From positions 434,001-498,000 of the forward strand of contig QPMI01000520.1 in the NCBI GenBank assembly GCA_004431415.1: a stretch of DNA of 64,000 nt, read 5' to 3'. The position numbers and the translations under genes are program-made. Below, one piece after another: positions 12,001 through 23,800 of the stretch. The first letter of the stretch is position 1. Every line of letters begins with the position of its first letter. This DNA comes from Cyanophora paradoxa. Taxonomy: Eukaryota; Glaucocystophyceae; Cyanophorales; Cyanophoraceae. The notes below the pieces were generated by a model. The model did not search any database and was not told where the DNA came from. It saw only the letters and a program-made list of their open reading frames with translations.

Positions 12001-15000
12001 GCCTCGGGGCGGGGGGGAGGGAGGCGGGGGGGCGCACAGGTCGATCTCGAAGAGGCGGAGGCGGCGGGCGGCGCAGCGCTCGCGCAGCTCGGGGAAGACG
12101 CGCTTGACGAGCGCCTCGCGCTCCCCGTGCATGTCCACGAACGTCGAGCTCACGAAGACCGCCGCCGTCCGCCACGCCCCGCCCCCGCCCCGAGCCGCCG
12201 GCACCGCCGCCGGCAGCGCCGCCGAGGCCGCCGCGGCCGCCCTGCGGAGGAGGGTGTGGGGGGGCGCGGGGGGCGGGTGCGGGCGGGGGCGGCACTTGAG
12301 GGAGCGGAAGTAGGAGATGAGGTCGCGCATGGCGATGCTCGCCGGCCTCCACTCCTCCCCGCCCGCCCCCGACGCGCCCTGCGCCGAGGCGGCCGCCTGC
12401 TGCGCGCGCGCCGCCTCGCGCTTGCGGTCGCGGCGGTCGGCCTTGCCCTTTAGCATGCCGGCGCGCGTGAGGCCCTTGACGGAGTCGATGCGGTGGACGT
12501 AGTCGAGCTGGCCGCCCCCCGCCCCGCCCCGCTCCGCGATGAACTTGAGGACGGCCTCGCTGAAGCCCGTCACCAGCACGTCGTTCGCGTTCCTCCCCGC
12601 CGGCCTCCCCGCCCCCGCCTCCTCCGCCTCCGCCTCCGCCTCCGCCTCCTCCGCCTCGCTCTCGGAGCCGCTCCCGCTGCTGCTGCTGCTCCCGCTGCCG
12701 GTGCCCGAGGCGGGGGAGGGCGGCTTCTCCTCCTGGGGCGGGGGCCGCCGCGGGGTGGCCCCGAGGAGGTCGACGGCGACGTAGAGGAGGCGGGGGTTGA
12801 CGAGGCGGCGGAACTTCTCCAGCCAGTTGCTCACCCCGAGCACCGCCTCCTCGAGCTCGCGCGAGCCGCCCGAGGCGGGGTCGGGGAGGCGCCCGTCGCG
12901 GTCGGGGTTGCAGCCCTCGGCGAAGCCCGGCGCGATCATCCGGCGCGAGAGGACGATCAGGTTGTCGATCTTGCGCCGCTCCGCCAGGTAGCCCTCCAGC
13001 AGCCCGAAGGGGAACGCCCCGCAGTCGTCGTCGCACCCGTGCGCCCCGACGCGCCGCATCAGGTCGTAGTCGCCGCGGACGGCCTCCCAGTTGGCGAGGA
13101 CGGTGTCGTCGCCGACGGTGCAGGGGGCGACGCCCTCCTTCCCGAAGACCATGAACTCGCAGTCCTCGCACACGTACGTGCACATCAGGCCCAGCAGCAG
13201 GCCCACCTGCGCGCCCCGCTCGCCCCCGGCCCGCGCGAGGAGGGGCGGGCGGGGCGCGCGTCGGCGAGGGAGCGCTTGGCGGCGCCGAGGCCGCGGGCGG
13301 ACTTGCAGCCGCCCTGCATGTCGGGGCTCACGTCGACGAGCACCACCGTGGAGCCCCCGATCGGGGGCACGTTCCGCCGCGTCGCCTGCGGAGGGGTCGG
13401 GGCGGGCGGGCGGGGGCGGGGCGGGGCGGCGGCGCACGATGCGGACGGCGGTGTCGAGGGCGGAGCGGTAGTCATCCAGCAGCTGCTCCGTCGGCATCAC
13501 CTGGCGAGCGAGGGCGAGGGTGGGGGGGTGGTGAGGTAGGCAGCGGGGCCCCCTCCAGCCGCCCCGACACGCCCGTCGGCCCGGGCGCCGCCGCTCACCT
13601 TCGGGATGAAGACCTTGCGGGGCCGCGCACCCCTCTCCCCCTTGCCGGCCGCCCCGCCCCGGCCCCCGCGCTTCCCCTGCGCCCGGCCCTCAGGGCTCAG
13701 AAGGGGGCGAGGGGGCGGGGCGGGCGGGGGCGGCGCGCACGGCGCCTTTCTTGGCGTCGGGCTTGACCATGACCCAGCCGCCGCACTCGGCGGCCGCCTT
13801 CTTGGCCTTCTTCGCCTGCTTCTTGGCCTCCTCCACGTCCGCCGCGATCTCGTGCAGGTTCACCTGCCCCAGCACCTGCCGCCCCGGAGGACTCGCTCAG
13901 GGCCGGGCGGGCGGGGCGGGGCGGGCGGGCGGGCGCCTCGTAGGCGGAGAGGAAGGAGGTGGGGAGCTGGCGCGAGTTGGCGACCGTCGTCTCGTCCGTC
14001 AGGCGGCTCATCGCCCAGCGGTGGTGCCGCTGCGACACCCCCTGCGCCCCAGCGCCCCGGCGGCGCCGTCGGACCGGAGGCTGCGGGGCGGGGCGGGGCG
14101 GGGCGGGGCGGGGCGGACGGTGAGGATGAGGTTGCGGAGGTTGCGGAGCATGGCCATGAAGGGGAGGGCGCGGGCGTCGATGAGGCCCTCCCACGTCTCC
14201 GCCTTGTTCCCCGTCGCGCTCAGCTTCGTCTCCCACGTCTCCGGCGTCGGCAGCTTCATCCGCTTCCCCGCCCGCTCCGCCTTCCACTCCCCGTACAGCC
14301 CGCTCCCCGCGAACGCCTCCTCCCTGCCGGCCGGTGAGCGGGGGCCCTCCGAGGCGGAGGGGCCGGGCCGGGGCGGCGCGGCGCGCACGAGGCCGGGTAG
14401 CGCTTGCCGAGGATGGAGAGGACGGCCTCGGCCGGCGAGTCGATGTGCAGCACGCGGATCATCCGCTTCAGCGTCAGCGTCGGCTTCTCGCCCCGCGCCA
14501 CCGCCGCCGCCACCAGGCCCAGCCCCGGCCCCTTGCCCTCGCCCCCGCTCCCCTCCCCGCCGCTCTCGGAGCCGGAGGCGGCGGGGGCGGCGGCGGCGCG
14601 CTTGGCCTCGGCCTCCTTGGCCTTCTTGTTCTTCTTCTTGATGGACTTCTCCTTGTTGTACTTGGCGAGTTGGTACGAGTCGAAGTCCCCGAACTTGGCC
14701 GCCAGCGCGCGCCGCAGCGACGCCGGGAGCGCCCCCACGCGCCCCGCCCCCTCGTGCGGGAGCGTGTGGTACAGGGCCGCCACGTCGAGCCAGTCGGAGG
14801 GGAGGCGTACGGCGGCGCGGAGGTAGCGGCGGAGGTGGCGGCGGCAGGGGGGGATGGAGGCGGCGGCGGCGAGGAGGAAGTTGGCGGTGGTGCGGATGTT
14901 GAGCTCCTCGCGGGCGTACAGCGCCGCCTTCAGCACGAACTCGGGGTCCGAGGGCCCGATGCGGGAGAGCAGCTCGAGGAGGTGCGCCCGCACGGGGTCC

Positions 15001-16143
15001 CCCGGGCTGTGCAGCTTCGGCTCCCGCATCAGGCTCCCCGAGACGACCCGCAGCAGCTCGTCCTCCAGCTCCTGCGCCGGCCAAGCGAGGCCGTCGGCGC
15101 TGGAGGCGGGGGGAGGAGGAGCGGGGGCAGGGGGCGGGGAGGGCGGGGGGCACCTGGAGGGCCTCGGGAGCGACCTTGCGGGCGAGGCTCTCGTCGTCCA
15201 GCTGGTCCTCCTCGTCCTCCTGCACCGGCGCCGGCTCCAGCTCCTCCCCCGCACCCCCCTCCTCCTCCTCCTCCTCCTCCTCGATCCCCGCGAACTTCAG
15301 CGCCTCCTGCACGCGCCTCAGCTCCTCCTCCGCCGCCTCGTCGACCTGCCCTCGCCACGGCTCAGCGGGGGAGGCGGAGGGGAGAGCTGCCGGCGCGCCC
15401 CGCCGCACCTTCCGCGAGAGGGCGCGCATCGACTCGGAGCCCTCCCGCTCGGAGACAGAGACAGCCGACGCCGCCGCCGAGGCGAGGGCCCCGTGGGAGA
15501 CCGCCGGGGCGGCCGCCGCCGCCGCCGCCTGCGCGGAGGCGGCGGCGGCGGCGGCCCGGGCGGCGGCGCGCTGCGCGAGCTTCGAGGTTGAGGAGGTCGC
15601 GGCGCCGGGGCTCCACGTGAACTCGGTCCACCCCTGCAGCTTCGGGGCGAAGTCCAACTTGCCCCACACGCTGCCCTTGTCCGCGCTCGACGCCCCGGCT
15701 GTGGCCCCCCCCGCCGCAGCGCCGGCGGATGCGCTCGCGCTCGTGCTCCCTCCCGTGCTGGTTCGGCTCGGCGGGTCGTTCGGACGGATTGCTGCCGCGT
15801 GGCTGGTCGTAGACCCGAAGAGACTCAGTGACGATCCGAACGTGGTCGTGGGCAGCGCCGACGTGCGCTGCCCCGACGCCGAACGCCGCGATAGGATCGA
15901 ATCCGGCGCCGCATAGCGATCACGTAGGCGAGGTCTGCCTGGCAGCTCAGCGGGCGGGGGCGAGCTCGGAGCAACGATTGCTCGATTGCTCACCGGTCCA
16001 GCAGGCTTTGGCGCTTCTCCATCGCTCTCTTCCGCCACGTACGGCGATTCCCCGGCCCGACGGAGGGCGTAGGGCCTAGGAGAACGTGAGCTGGAGCCGC
16101 CCGGAAGAGCGTCCCTCGTGCGCACCAGCGGGGTTAGGCTCAC
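6037..16143 (-). CDS. TEP1: TEP1-like telomerase/vault-associated protein
   Basis: TEP1 binds telomerase RNA and is a component of vault particles. Reading the minus strand, the domain order matches TEP1. A Ser/Ala-rich head comes first (about 15.3-16.1 kb). A TROVE RNA-binding domain follows (about 13.7-15.2 kb), with RIGPSDPEFVLKAALYARE, NIRTTANFLLAAAAS and ETWEGLIDARALPFMAMLRN. A vWA-like part (12.5-13.5 kb) has VLVDVSPDM, a partly degenerate MIDAS, and LLYVAVDLLG. A DUF4062 region (11.4-12.2 kb) has AVFVSSTFVDMHGEREALVK and FLGILGQRYGYCPEAY. A NACHT-type ATPase (10.3-11.4 kb) has Walker A EGRSGCGKTSLL and Walker B VLIVIDGLDALDE. Many WD40 repeats (6.0-9.4 kb) include LAGHGGPVTAAAFSPDGAAIATG. 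The frame is interrupted by numerous short C-rich introns. The first residues are unresolved: the open frame begins with GTG at 16143 and a joining ATG exon was not found. The stop is at 6037-6039. Confidence 0.8.
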
Positions 16144-16370
16144 GGTTGCGGCAAGCTTCTTCGCTCGTAGCCCAGTCGCAGCCTCGCTCGACCGAGCAGA
16201 TCCGTATGAGTCAGAGCAGGGTACACTACGCGGTACCCCACTAGAGATGCAAAAGCCATGAGCGCGCTGCTACAGGGTCATGACTACCTTCGAAGACACG
16301 GCATAGAATAGTACGCCCATTTCCCGCGATCTGCGTGCCCGCAGCTTGACCCCCGCCAAGCTTTTTGCAG

Positions 16371-17333
16371 GACGCCATCCAGCAGCTACTAGCAGCCGCT
16401 TCCGAACGGCCTCTAGACTTCCTGGCTGAGTAGTACGTCCCCCACGCTCAGCCCGTTGTGTTGCACTTTCTGACCGAGCCGCAGCTTCGGTCGCGTCGCG
16501 CGCGGACAGCACGTCTACGGCCGGGTGCGCTTCTTTAAAGCTGGTGCATACGCGTACTCGTGCTGAACCGCCGCAGCCGTTCGCTTTTATCGCTGCCAAC
16601 GCGCGGAACCGGGACGCGTTCATTACGTTGCTCACCGACACGTTCATGGGCCTTGACGCGCAGACAATCCTCACCACTGCTGACCTCCACTCGCTCGTGC
16701 GCACGCGGCGCCCCTCGCTCCGCGTTCCCTGCCGGCAGCTGACCTTGCGCGGGGCGGCAGGTCTGCTCCCTCTCGACCCCCGACTTCCCCCCCGGCCCCG
16801 TTAGCGAGGCTGTCACGGTCGCCCAGCTCTCATCCCCCGATATATCGTTCCCCTCCTTCCTCCGCGCCTTTCGTATCGGCTTCGTCTATAGCGGTGCGGG
16901 CCGCCTCCTCGTCTGCGCCTCTCAGAGTCTCCTCCGCGCCTCACCGACCCTAGATTTCCTGAGGGACGCCGGGGTCGCCGCCGGGCGCCTGGGGCCCGGC
17001 GCGGGGGAGAGGGAGCGCCTGCGGGCGGCGCTGCGAGAGATCGCGGAGGGGTGGAGCCCCCCGCAGGCGTGCCCGCCCCTGCGCGCCCTCGACGACGCGG
17101 CGCCGGGCGCCGCCGCCAGCATCGCCGCCGGGCGGGCCCCCCTGCAGGCCCTCTGGGCATCCCTCGCCGCCGTCGTGAGCCCCTCGGGGCCCCTCCTGCC
17201 CCCCGCGCGGCCGCCCCGCAAGCTCCCCCCGTCCCTCGCCACGGCCGGCGCCCTCGACTCGGGGCTCGAGGGCGACAGCGAAGGGCAGCGCGGGACGCTC
17301 TCCGCGAGGAAGAAGGCCGCCTCCAAGCAGTAG
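16371..17333 (+). CDS. unrecognised host gene, spliced
   Basis: I do not recognise this protein. Likely plus-strand exons read DAIQQLLAAASERPLDFLAE (about 16371-16430, then GTAGTA), HVYGRVRFFKA (about 16508-16541, then GTGCAT), and PFAFIAANARNRDAFITLLT (about 16569-16720). A final open stretch runs about 16806-17333 with FPSFLRAFRIGFVYSGAG and LREIAEGWSPPQACPPLRAL, ending in a basic KKAASKQ tail at a TAG (17331-17333). It is divergent from the TEP1-like gene, so 16144-16370 probably holds a shared promoter. The start is not resolved. Confidence 0.4.
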
Positions 17334-17590
17334 TTTATCTCCACACGTAACTGCCACGAACATGCTACTGTCGTACTAAATCGTCACTAGGATGATGAAC
17401 TGCCAATCGAATTCCTGCTCGTGCCTCCTAATCCTGCTCTGCAAGTCTAGCATCGAGTGCAAAATCTGAGCTACATCTGGGGCTGGCTAATCCGGGCCCG
17501 TCTATTTATAGCTAGCACTGTATAGGGCCCGCTGTGTACGACTAGACCAAGAAGTGCCGCGGCGGCGGCTGTGTATGCTGCCCGTGGGGG

Positions 17591-18870
17591 TCAGTATCTC
17601 CGGGAGGCGCCTGCGCCGGTGGTGCGGGCCGCTGGGCCGGCCGAACGCGTGTACGGGGCGTAGGCGGACGAGTCTCCGCCGGATCGCGCGCGGTCCGGGC
17701 CACCGGCGTGCACGGCCCGCTGGTCAGCGGCCTCCGCTCGCCGCGGCTGCCGCGCCTCGCTCGATGCTGCCGGGCCCGCCCGGCCGTACTCCAGCGCTTG
17801 CGGCTGCTGCCGCCCGGCGCTTGCCCTCGCCATCGTCGACGACGGCAGGGCGCGCTCCGCCACCGTCCTCCACTGCTCGTCGAATTGCGAGATCTCATCT
17901 GCGGCCCCGCTTCAGGGCAATCCAACTTCAGGGCCCGGCAACAGAGCGCGGGCGAACCTTCCCGGACGTTCTCCAGGGTGTCTATGGTCTGCTCGCGTCC
18001 GGTCGCGTCGCGCTCGCGCACGATCCTCCTCCCCTTGTCGCCCAGCTTGCGCTCGAGCACGATCCGCTCCGTGCCCGTCGTCCCGTCCCGCACGCTCGTC
18101 TGCGTCTCGACGACGCCGCCGGGGCCCATGCGGGTCGTCGAGGTCGACGAGTAGTAAACGGTGCCGGGGCCGCCCGAAAAAGAAGAGGAAGAGGAGGAAA
18201 ACGAAAAGGAGGACGTCCCGCCAAGCAGGCTGCCGAAGGGAGAGCTCGCTGCGGCCGGAGCCGCCCGGGCGCGGGAGCCGGAGCCGCGGTCCGAGTCGTC
18301 CGGCTCCTGGACACGCGGTGCCGCGCCGCCGCGCTGAGGGCCCGAGCGCCCCCGGCGGCTAGCCGCGTGCTGCTCCTCCTCCTCTTCGGTGATTTCCTCG
18401 ATAACGGGACCGGTCCGCGCTGGAGGCTGCGCCTGACGTGGGCGCCTTAAGCACCGAGACGCAAGGCACGGCGCGCACGACGAGATCGTGCGCTTTCGCA
18501 GGGATCTCACGCACCCTCGCGCCGGATCGGTCGCGCAGGATGCTCTCCGCGCGGTCGCCGAAGAAGTGATTCATAAAAGGATCGTTGCCTGCGGGCGCGC
18601 CGAGTGTCGGGGGCGCGTATAACTTGCCAGAAATGTCCATAGAATAAGCATTTCGCGACGCAATGCCCCAATCCGCCGCAGGGGGGGCGTACCAAAGGGT
18701 CCGGCTGTAGGATTCGAGAAGAACGGGTCGGAACCGAAGACGGCGTCCATCAGGCCGCCGCCGGGGAAAGGCGGGAACGACGGGAACGCTGGGAAAGCTG
18801 GCATTGCGAAGGGGTCGCCGCGCTGCCGTCCGTAGCCTGGCGCGGCGTTGGCGGCTTTATGCGCGCGCAA
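17591..18870 (-). CDS. MLF: myeloid leukemia factor (MLF) family protein
   Basis: MLF proteins are small nucleo-cytoplasmic regulators found across eukaryotes. The minus strand reads GGGLMDAVFGSDPFFSNPTA (about 18.7-18.8 kb), DPFMNHFFGDRAESILRD (about 18.5-18.6 kb), an acidic EEITEEEEEQ patch, then the conserved MLF core: VYYSSTSTTRMGPGGVVETQ, SVRDGTTGTERIVLERKLGD, and the TGREQTIDTLENVRE segment (about 17.96-18.16 kb). A GT-AG intron then joins in frame to DEISQFDEQWRTVAERALP, the usual helical end. The stop is at 17591-17593. A Phe/Pro-rich head is typical. The open frame at 18870 does not start with ATG, so a further 5' exon is likely. Confidence 0.8.
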
Positions 18871-18888
18871 GCTAGGCGTGGGTGCGCG

Positions 18889-19286
18889 TTAGGTGTCTAA
18901 GCGATGTGCGAATGCGCACCAGCCATCGCGCTGCCGCGCCTTTTGTAATCTGCCCAAAGCTTCTAGCTGCTTCTGCTGTTTTTCCGGGGGGGGGGGCGGT
19001 ATGGGGGTAGGCGGTCGCACGTGCTTCAACTTGAAGCTAAGGCGGGTCGACGAAGTGGCGCCCGGCGAGCGCTCTCCTCGATGCTCGGATGCAGAAGGAC
19101 GAGATGGTCCTCTCCGAGCACCACGGCCCCCTTGAGCGCGCCGCAATGCGTCGCCATGGTCAATGAAGAGCTGCGTCCCGCGCGGGGCCCGATTGCTCTC
19201 GGCAACGCACACCTGCAGCGGCTCCAAGCCCTCGATCGGCGCCGACCTCTCTCGTCTGCTAATATATCGATTGGTGCCCGGGTGTT
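18889..19286 (-). CDS. small unrecognised host gene, tentative
   Basis: Minus-strand open segments read LEPLQVCVAESNRAPRGTQL with FIDHGD, then in another frame GAVVLGEDHLVLLHPSIEE, then a Pro-rich stretch (PPPPPEKQQKQLEALGRLQK) ending RLDT-stop at 18889-18891. The frame change could be a short intron or an indel. No family is recognised, and opposite-strand frames are also open here, so support is weak. Confidence 0.25.
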
Positions 19287-19918
19287 GAGGGCAGCAGGCC
19301 GGGGTCTTTTTAATCTGCTTTCTCTGTAGCTTATTCCTTGCACTGCAGATCTCGCCAACTGGCCCGCTCCGAGTCCGCGGCCTCGGGTCTCGCGGCCTCC
19401 GCTCTCCTCGATCCCGCCGGTTGCCCCGCAGGAGCTACAGCTGCGCCGTACGAATCCGGCGGCTAATTCCGCTTTTGCTCGCTCGTCGTCTTCGCGCTGC
19501 CCCTCCCGCGGTCGTGCGGTCATCGCGGCGCGCCCACCAGCGCCGCAACTCTCTGCTCATCCGCCTGGAACGCGAGTCCGCCCGGGATCGCAACTCGAGA
19601 GTAAAGCCCAAGAACTGGTGCAACCCTTCCGGGCCGCATGTCAGATGCGACTCCGCTGACGCCTGACCCAGCACAAGGCGCGGCTGAGCTCGGTAAATCC
19701 GGCTGTCCCCTCGCTGGTGCCGGCGGCGGCTTCCACGGATAAGCCGTCGTGCGCTCCTGCCGCGTTGCGCCAGCTGCGCCTGCAGACTGACGCACCCTTG
19801 CAGGGCCCCCTCCGAGCAGGACGGGAGCCACGGCAGGTTCATCACAGGAAGCTTGAGGCCTCGGGGGGGCGCCGGCGCGAGCTCTCTCGCTGACAGCGTC
19901 GGCCCGTCCCGCCGCGCA

Positions 19919-20328
19919 GCGCGAGGGGCATCGACCAGGTGACCCTGCGGCTCCTGCCGTTCGTGGTGCTGGGGAGGACGGAGCTGGCGGAGTCGCGGCG
20001 GGTGCCGAAGCGGCGGGTGACGCTGGCGCTCCTGCTGCGCTGGACGGCCGGGGAGCGGGCGGCGCGCCTGGGGCTCTCCCCCGAGCAGCTCGCCCGCTTC
20101 GAGGCCTCGGCGCTCGGCCTGGCGGCCGGCGGCGTCCCCGAGGGGGCCCTCTTCCAGCTGCCGGCGGAGGCGTTCCTGGCGGAGCCGGCGGACCTCCGCG
20201 CCGCCCTTGACGCCTTCCTCTCCCCCGGGGGCCCCCTCCCCGACGCCCACGGCCCCGCCCTCGCCGCCTTCCTCCGCTCCCGCTTCCCCCCCGCGCTCCC
20301 GACCGCCGGCACTGACCGTGAGCGGTAG
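19919..20328 (+). CDS. unrecognised host gene, last exon(s)
   Basis: An open plus-strand segment reads RGIDQVTLRLLPFVVLGRTE, then LALLLRWTAGERAARLGLS and LPAEAFLAEPADLRAALDAF, ending at the stop at 20326-20328. The composition, with helical Leu/Ala periodicity and codon-like third-base GC, looks coding. An ATG at 19638 (MSDATPLTPDPAQ) followed by GT at 19693 could be an earlier exon, but I could not join the frames. No family is recognised. Confidence 0.35.
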
Positions 20329-20700
20329 CGCTATAGCTAGCTTCCGTGGCCATGGCAGTAGTAACGCTAGCGCTAGCTCGCGAACCCGCGTAAACGCGCG
20401 CGGTCCCATACGCGGCGCGCCATCGTCGCAGCCATCGTCGGCTTGCAATTGCCGCGGTTAGCAAGCCGCTGCCGCGGCCGTGCACGTGTACGTGTATACG
20501 TACACGTACGCGATACGCGTACGTATAGCGCGCGCGGCGCGCGTAGTAAACGTATACGTAGCGCCAGCGCTGCATGCGCATGCGCGCGCACTGCGGCAGC
20601 TGGCCGACGTCGACGGCGCCGCGCCGCGCGCGACCGCGGCCGGCGCTAGATATATAGCGCTAGCGCTGCGCATGCCGCATGCGCATGCGCAGCTTCAGTG
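20329..20700. repeat. palindromic alternating purine-pyrimidine tract
   Basis: Dense self-complementary 4-10 bp words (GCTAGCGCTAGC, GTGCACGTGTACGTGTATAC, TACACGTACGCG, GCATGCGCATGCGCGCGC) give long alternating purine-pyrimidine runs just upstream of the condensin gene. Such sequence can form Z-DNA or cruciforms. No gene is supported. Confidence 0.5.
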
Positions 20701-20867
20701 CAGAGTTGAAAAGGGGGGAGAAACCGCTAGCCCGAAAGAAGAACCGCTAGCCCGAAAGTGACGAAAAAACAACTTCAAAAAGTTTGAGCTCGAGGGCGCG
20801 TTGGATAGCTAGCTAGACCATCGCGCCGGCCCTTCCGAGCTGCCTGAGACGTCCTCCAAGCTCAGCA

Positions 20868-23800
20868 ATGTCGACGGTGCGGGCCTCGCGCGCGGCGGGC
20901 GAGGACGTGGAGGACTGTGTCGCCTGCCTGCGGGAGCTCCGCGCAGCAGAGCTCTTCTCGGCGCGCTCGGCGGGTATATCGGATCCAGCCGCTATACCGC
21001 GCTCCGGTGCGGCCCGCTGCCGCAGCTAGCTTTGAATGCGACAACTGAGCCGCCCGCAGAGATCAGCGCAGAGGACGGCGTAGCGCTCGACGCGCACATC
21101 GTCGAGCACGGAATCGGAGAGGAGCTCCTATTCAACGCTTTGCAAGCCATCCAGCGCATCGCGGAGAGCTCAGCCGGTCCGAGCGTTTGACCGCACCCCG
21201 CCGGGCCGCCCGAGCGGTCCGGCCCACGCCGGGCGGGCGCGCAGGTGCAGAGGGCTCGTCCGTGGCGAGGGAGCATGATCTCTTTGAGTCGTTGTCGCGT
21301 GGCGACGTGCCCCTGGCGGGCATGGTGGCGTTGCTGTACAGGCTCGCGGAGAAGCGTGGCCGGCGGGCGGCCACGCTCGCGGCACGCTGCTACCTTGCCC
21401 TCCTCTCGGTCCCGGGCGCCGACGCTTACGGCGCCCTCTATCCGATGGTCCTCCGCGCCTGCCTCCGGCCCGTGGCGACCCTCTCCGAGGCCGGCGGCCC
21501 CGGCGAGCGCCGCCAGGGCGGCAAGGGCAAGGAGAACGCGCAGCCGGCAGACCCCAGTGCGCCTCCCGCCACCGCGCCGCCGCCGCGGATCCGCTCTGAC
21601 GGGGCGCGGCGCGCAGTGAACGTGCCGCTGCCGATCGCGCGGGGCGGCAAGGGCAAAGGGAAGGGGAAGGCGGCGGCCTCGGCGCCGGGGAGCGACGAGG
21701 AGGGGGCGGAGTGCGAGGGGGGCGGCTCGGGGGACGAAGGGTGCGGGAAGGGGCGGCAGGAGGCGCGGGAGGCGGCGCGGGAGCTGCTGCGGGACCTGCG
21801 GGCCTGCGTCGGGCGCCTCCCCCTCGCCGGGGGCGCCGGCGAGGCAGCCGCGCACCTCGTCGAGGCCCTCGTCCCGCCACGCGCCTCCCCCCGAGTCCCC
21901 GCCCCGCCCGGTGCCCCGTCCCCTCCCTCGCCCCGCCCCGCTCCTTGCGAGGCGCCGTTGCAGGGGGCGCGGCCGCGGGCGGGGGCGGAGAAGGGCTGCT
22001 GCTGCGAGGGGGACTCGCTCCCGGCGCTGGCGTGCGGGACGCTGGCCGAGCTCTGCCGCGCCTGCCCGGCCCCGCGACGCTCGCCCAGGCCCGCCGGCCC
22101 GCCTCGCTCGTGCGGGGCGCCCCCTCTGACGGGGCGCAGGCGGCGCGGGCGTTGGTGGCGGGGCGGCGATGGCGCACACGCGGACGCTGCACGCGGGGCC
22201 CTCCCCCAGGCGACCCTCGCCGTCCGCTCCCGCGCCCTCTCCTTCCTCCCCGCGTCCGCCCTCGCCCCTCTGCGCCCCGCCCCGCCTCGTCCGAGCCGGC
22301 GGCAGGCACGTGGCGGGCCTCGGGGAGGCGGGGCGCGAGTGCTACGAGGGGCCCTGCGCCAGCTCTGCGCCCTCGTGCCCGACCGCGCCGCCTACCGCGA
22401 GCACGCCTGCCGGGCCGTCGCCGCGCTGCTCCAGCGGGCGCCCCCGGCGTGGGCCGCCCCGCCCGCGCCCGCTTCGACGCCTTCCTGCGGCGCCTCTCGC
22501 GGCACCCGCGCGGCCCGCACCGCCTCTTCGCCGTCGAGCTGGCCGCCCACCTCTGGGCCGCCGCGCCCCGCCGCTGCGCCCCGCCCGGCGTGCCGGAGGC
22601 CCCCGCCGAGCTGCAGGTCGTCATGGGCCGGCTCTCGGACAAGGCGCCGGCCGTGCGCGCCAAGGCCCTCGCCGCCCTCGCCGCCTGCCTCCAGCTCGCC
22701 GCCGCCGACCCGCCGCCGCCGACGGTCCGCGCCGGCGCGAGCCCCGAGTGTCGCGGCTGACTCCCGCCGCAGCGGTGCGGGCGGCGCTGCACGCCGGGCC
22801 CCGCGACTCGCTGGCCCGCCTGAGCGCCGGCACGCTGGGGAGCCTCCCCGAGGGGGCCCCCGCCCCCGGCGAGCCGCGCCCGAGCGAGGGGAGGCCTCGA
22901 GCGCGGGGCGGCCCTCGACGGAGGCGTCGGTGGCGGGGACGCCGGCGCGGGCGGGGCGGGGCGCGACGTACACGCCGTACAGCGCGGCCTCCTCGGGGCG
23001 GGCGGGCAGCCGCTGCGGGCGCTGCTGAGGCGGCGGGCGCTGGACGACCGCCCGGCGGTGCGCAAGGCGGCCCTCCAGGTCGTCGAGGCCCTCGCGGGGT
23101 TCGAGCCCGGCGCCCTGCGCCCAGCGGGGGCCGGCCCCGAGGAGGACGAGGCGGCCTTCCTCGCGGAGGCGTGCGCCGACCCGGCGCCCTCCGTGCGGCG
23201 GCAGGCGCTGGACTCGCTCTCGGCGCTGGTGCGGGCCTTCCCGCAGGAGGCGGCCCTCGCCTCGGCCTGGCTCGCGGCCGTGCTGCCGGCGGTGGCGGAC
23301 GGGGAGAGCGGGCCCTCCAGGAGCACTGCGCGGCCCTCGCGGGGGAGCTCCTCCTCGGCCCGCCGCCCGCGGCGAGCCCTGCGCCCTCGTCGCCGCCCTC
23401 GACGCCGACTCGGCCCGCCTCGTCCGCCGCGCCGCCCGCCTCCTCCACCGCCACGCCCGCCTCCCGAGGCCCTCGCCCCGCCCTCCTCGAGGCCGCCGCC
23501 CGCCCGAGCCGCCCCGCGGCATCTGGCTCCTCGCGGAGGCCCTCAGCGACGTCCACCCGGCCGCCGCGCGCCCCTCGCCCCGCCTCTCGAGCCCCGCCCG
23601 CCTGACCCGCCCCGCCGCAGTTCGACGCGAGGCGGCTGCTCGAGCGCTGGGCCGCCGCCGCCCCGAGCTCGCCGGCGCGGCCGCGCGCGACGCCGCGCCC
23701 CTTCTCCGCACCCTTGCGAGCTGCGCCGAGCGCCTCCCCGCCGCCCCCGCCGCCGCCCTCTGCGGTCCGCCCCGAGCACTCCGTCGCCCCCCTCCTCCTC

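Noticed and set aside
6091-13539. Many long plus-strand open frames opposite the TEP1-like gene
   Set aside because: They are antisense shadows of very GC-rich coding DNA. Their translations are Arg/Gly/Ala-rich without motifs, while the minus strand shows TROVE, NACHT and WD40 features.
16144-16260. First exon of the TEP1-like gene from the ATG at 16260 with donor at 16143
   Set aside because: The donor GTGAGC looks good, but joining to the plausible acceptors near 16076 or 16091 puts the rest out of frame.
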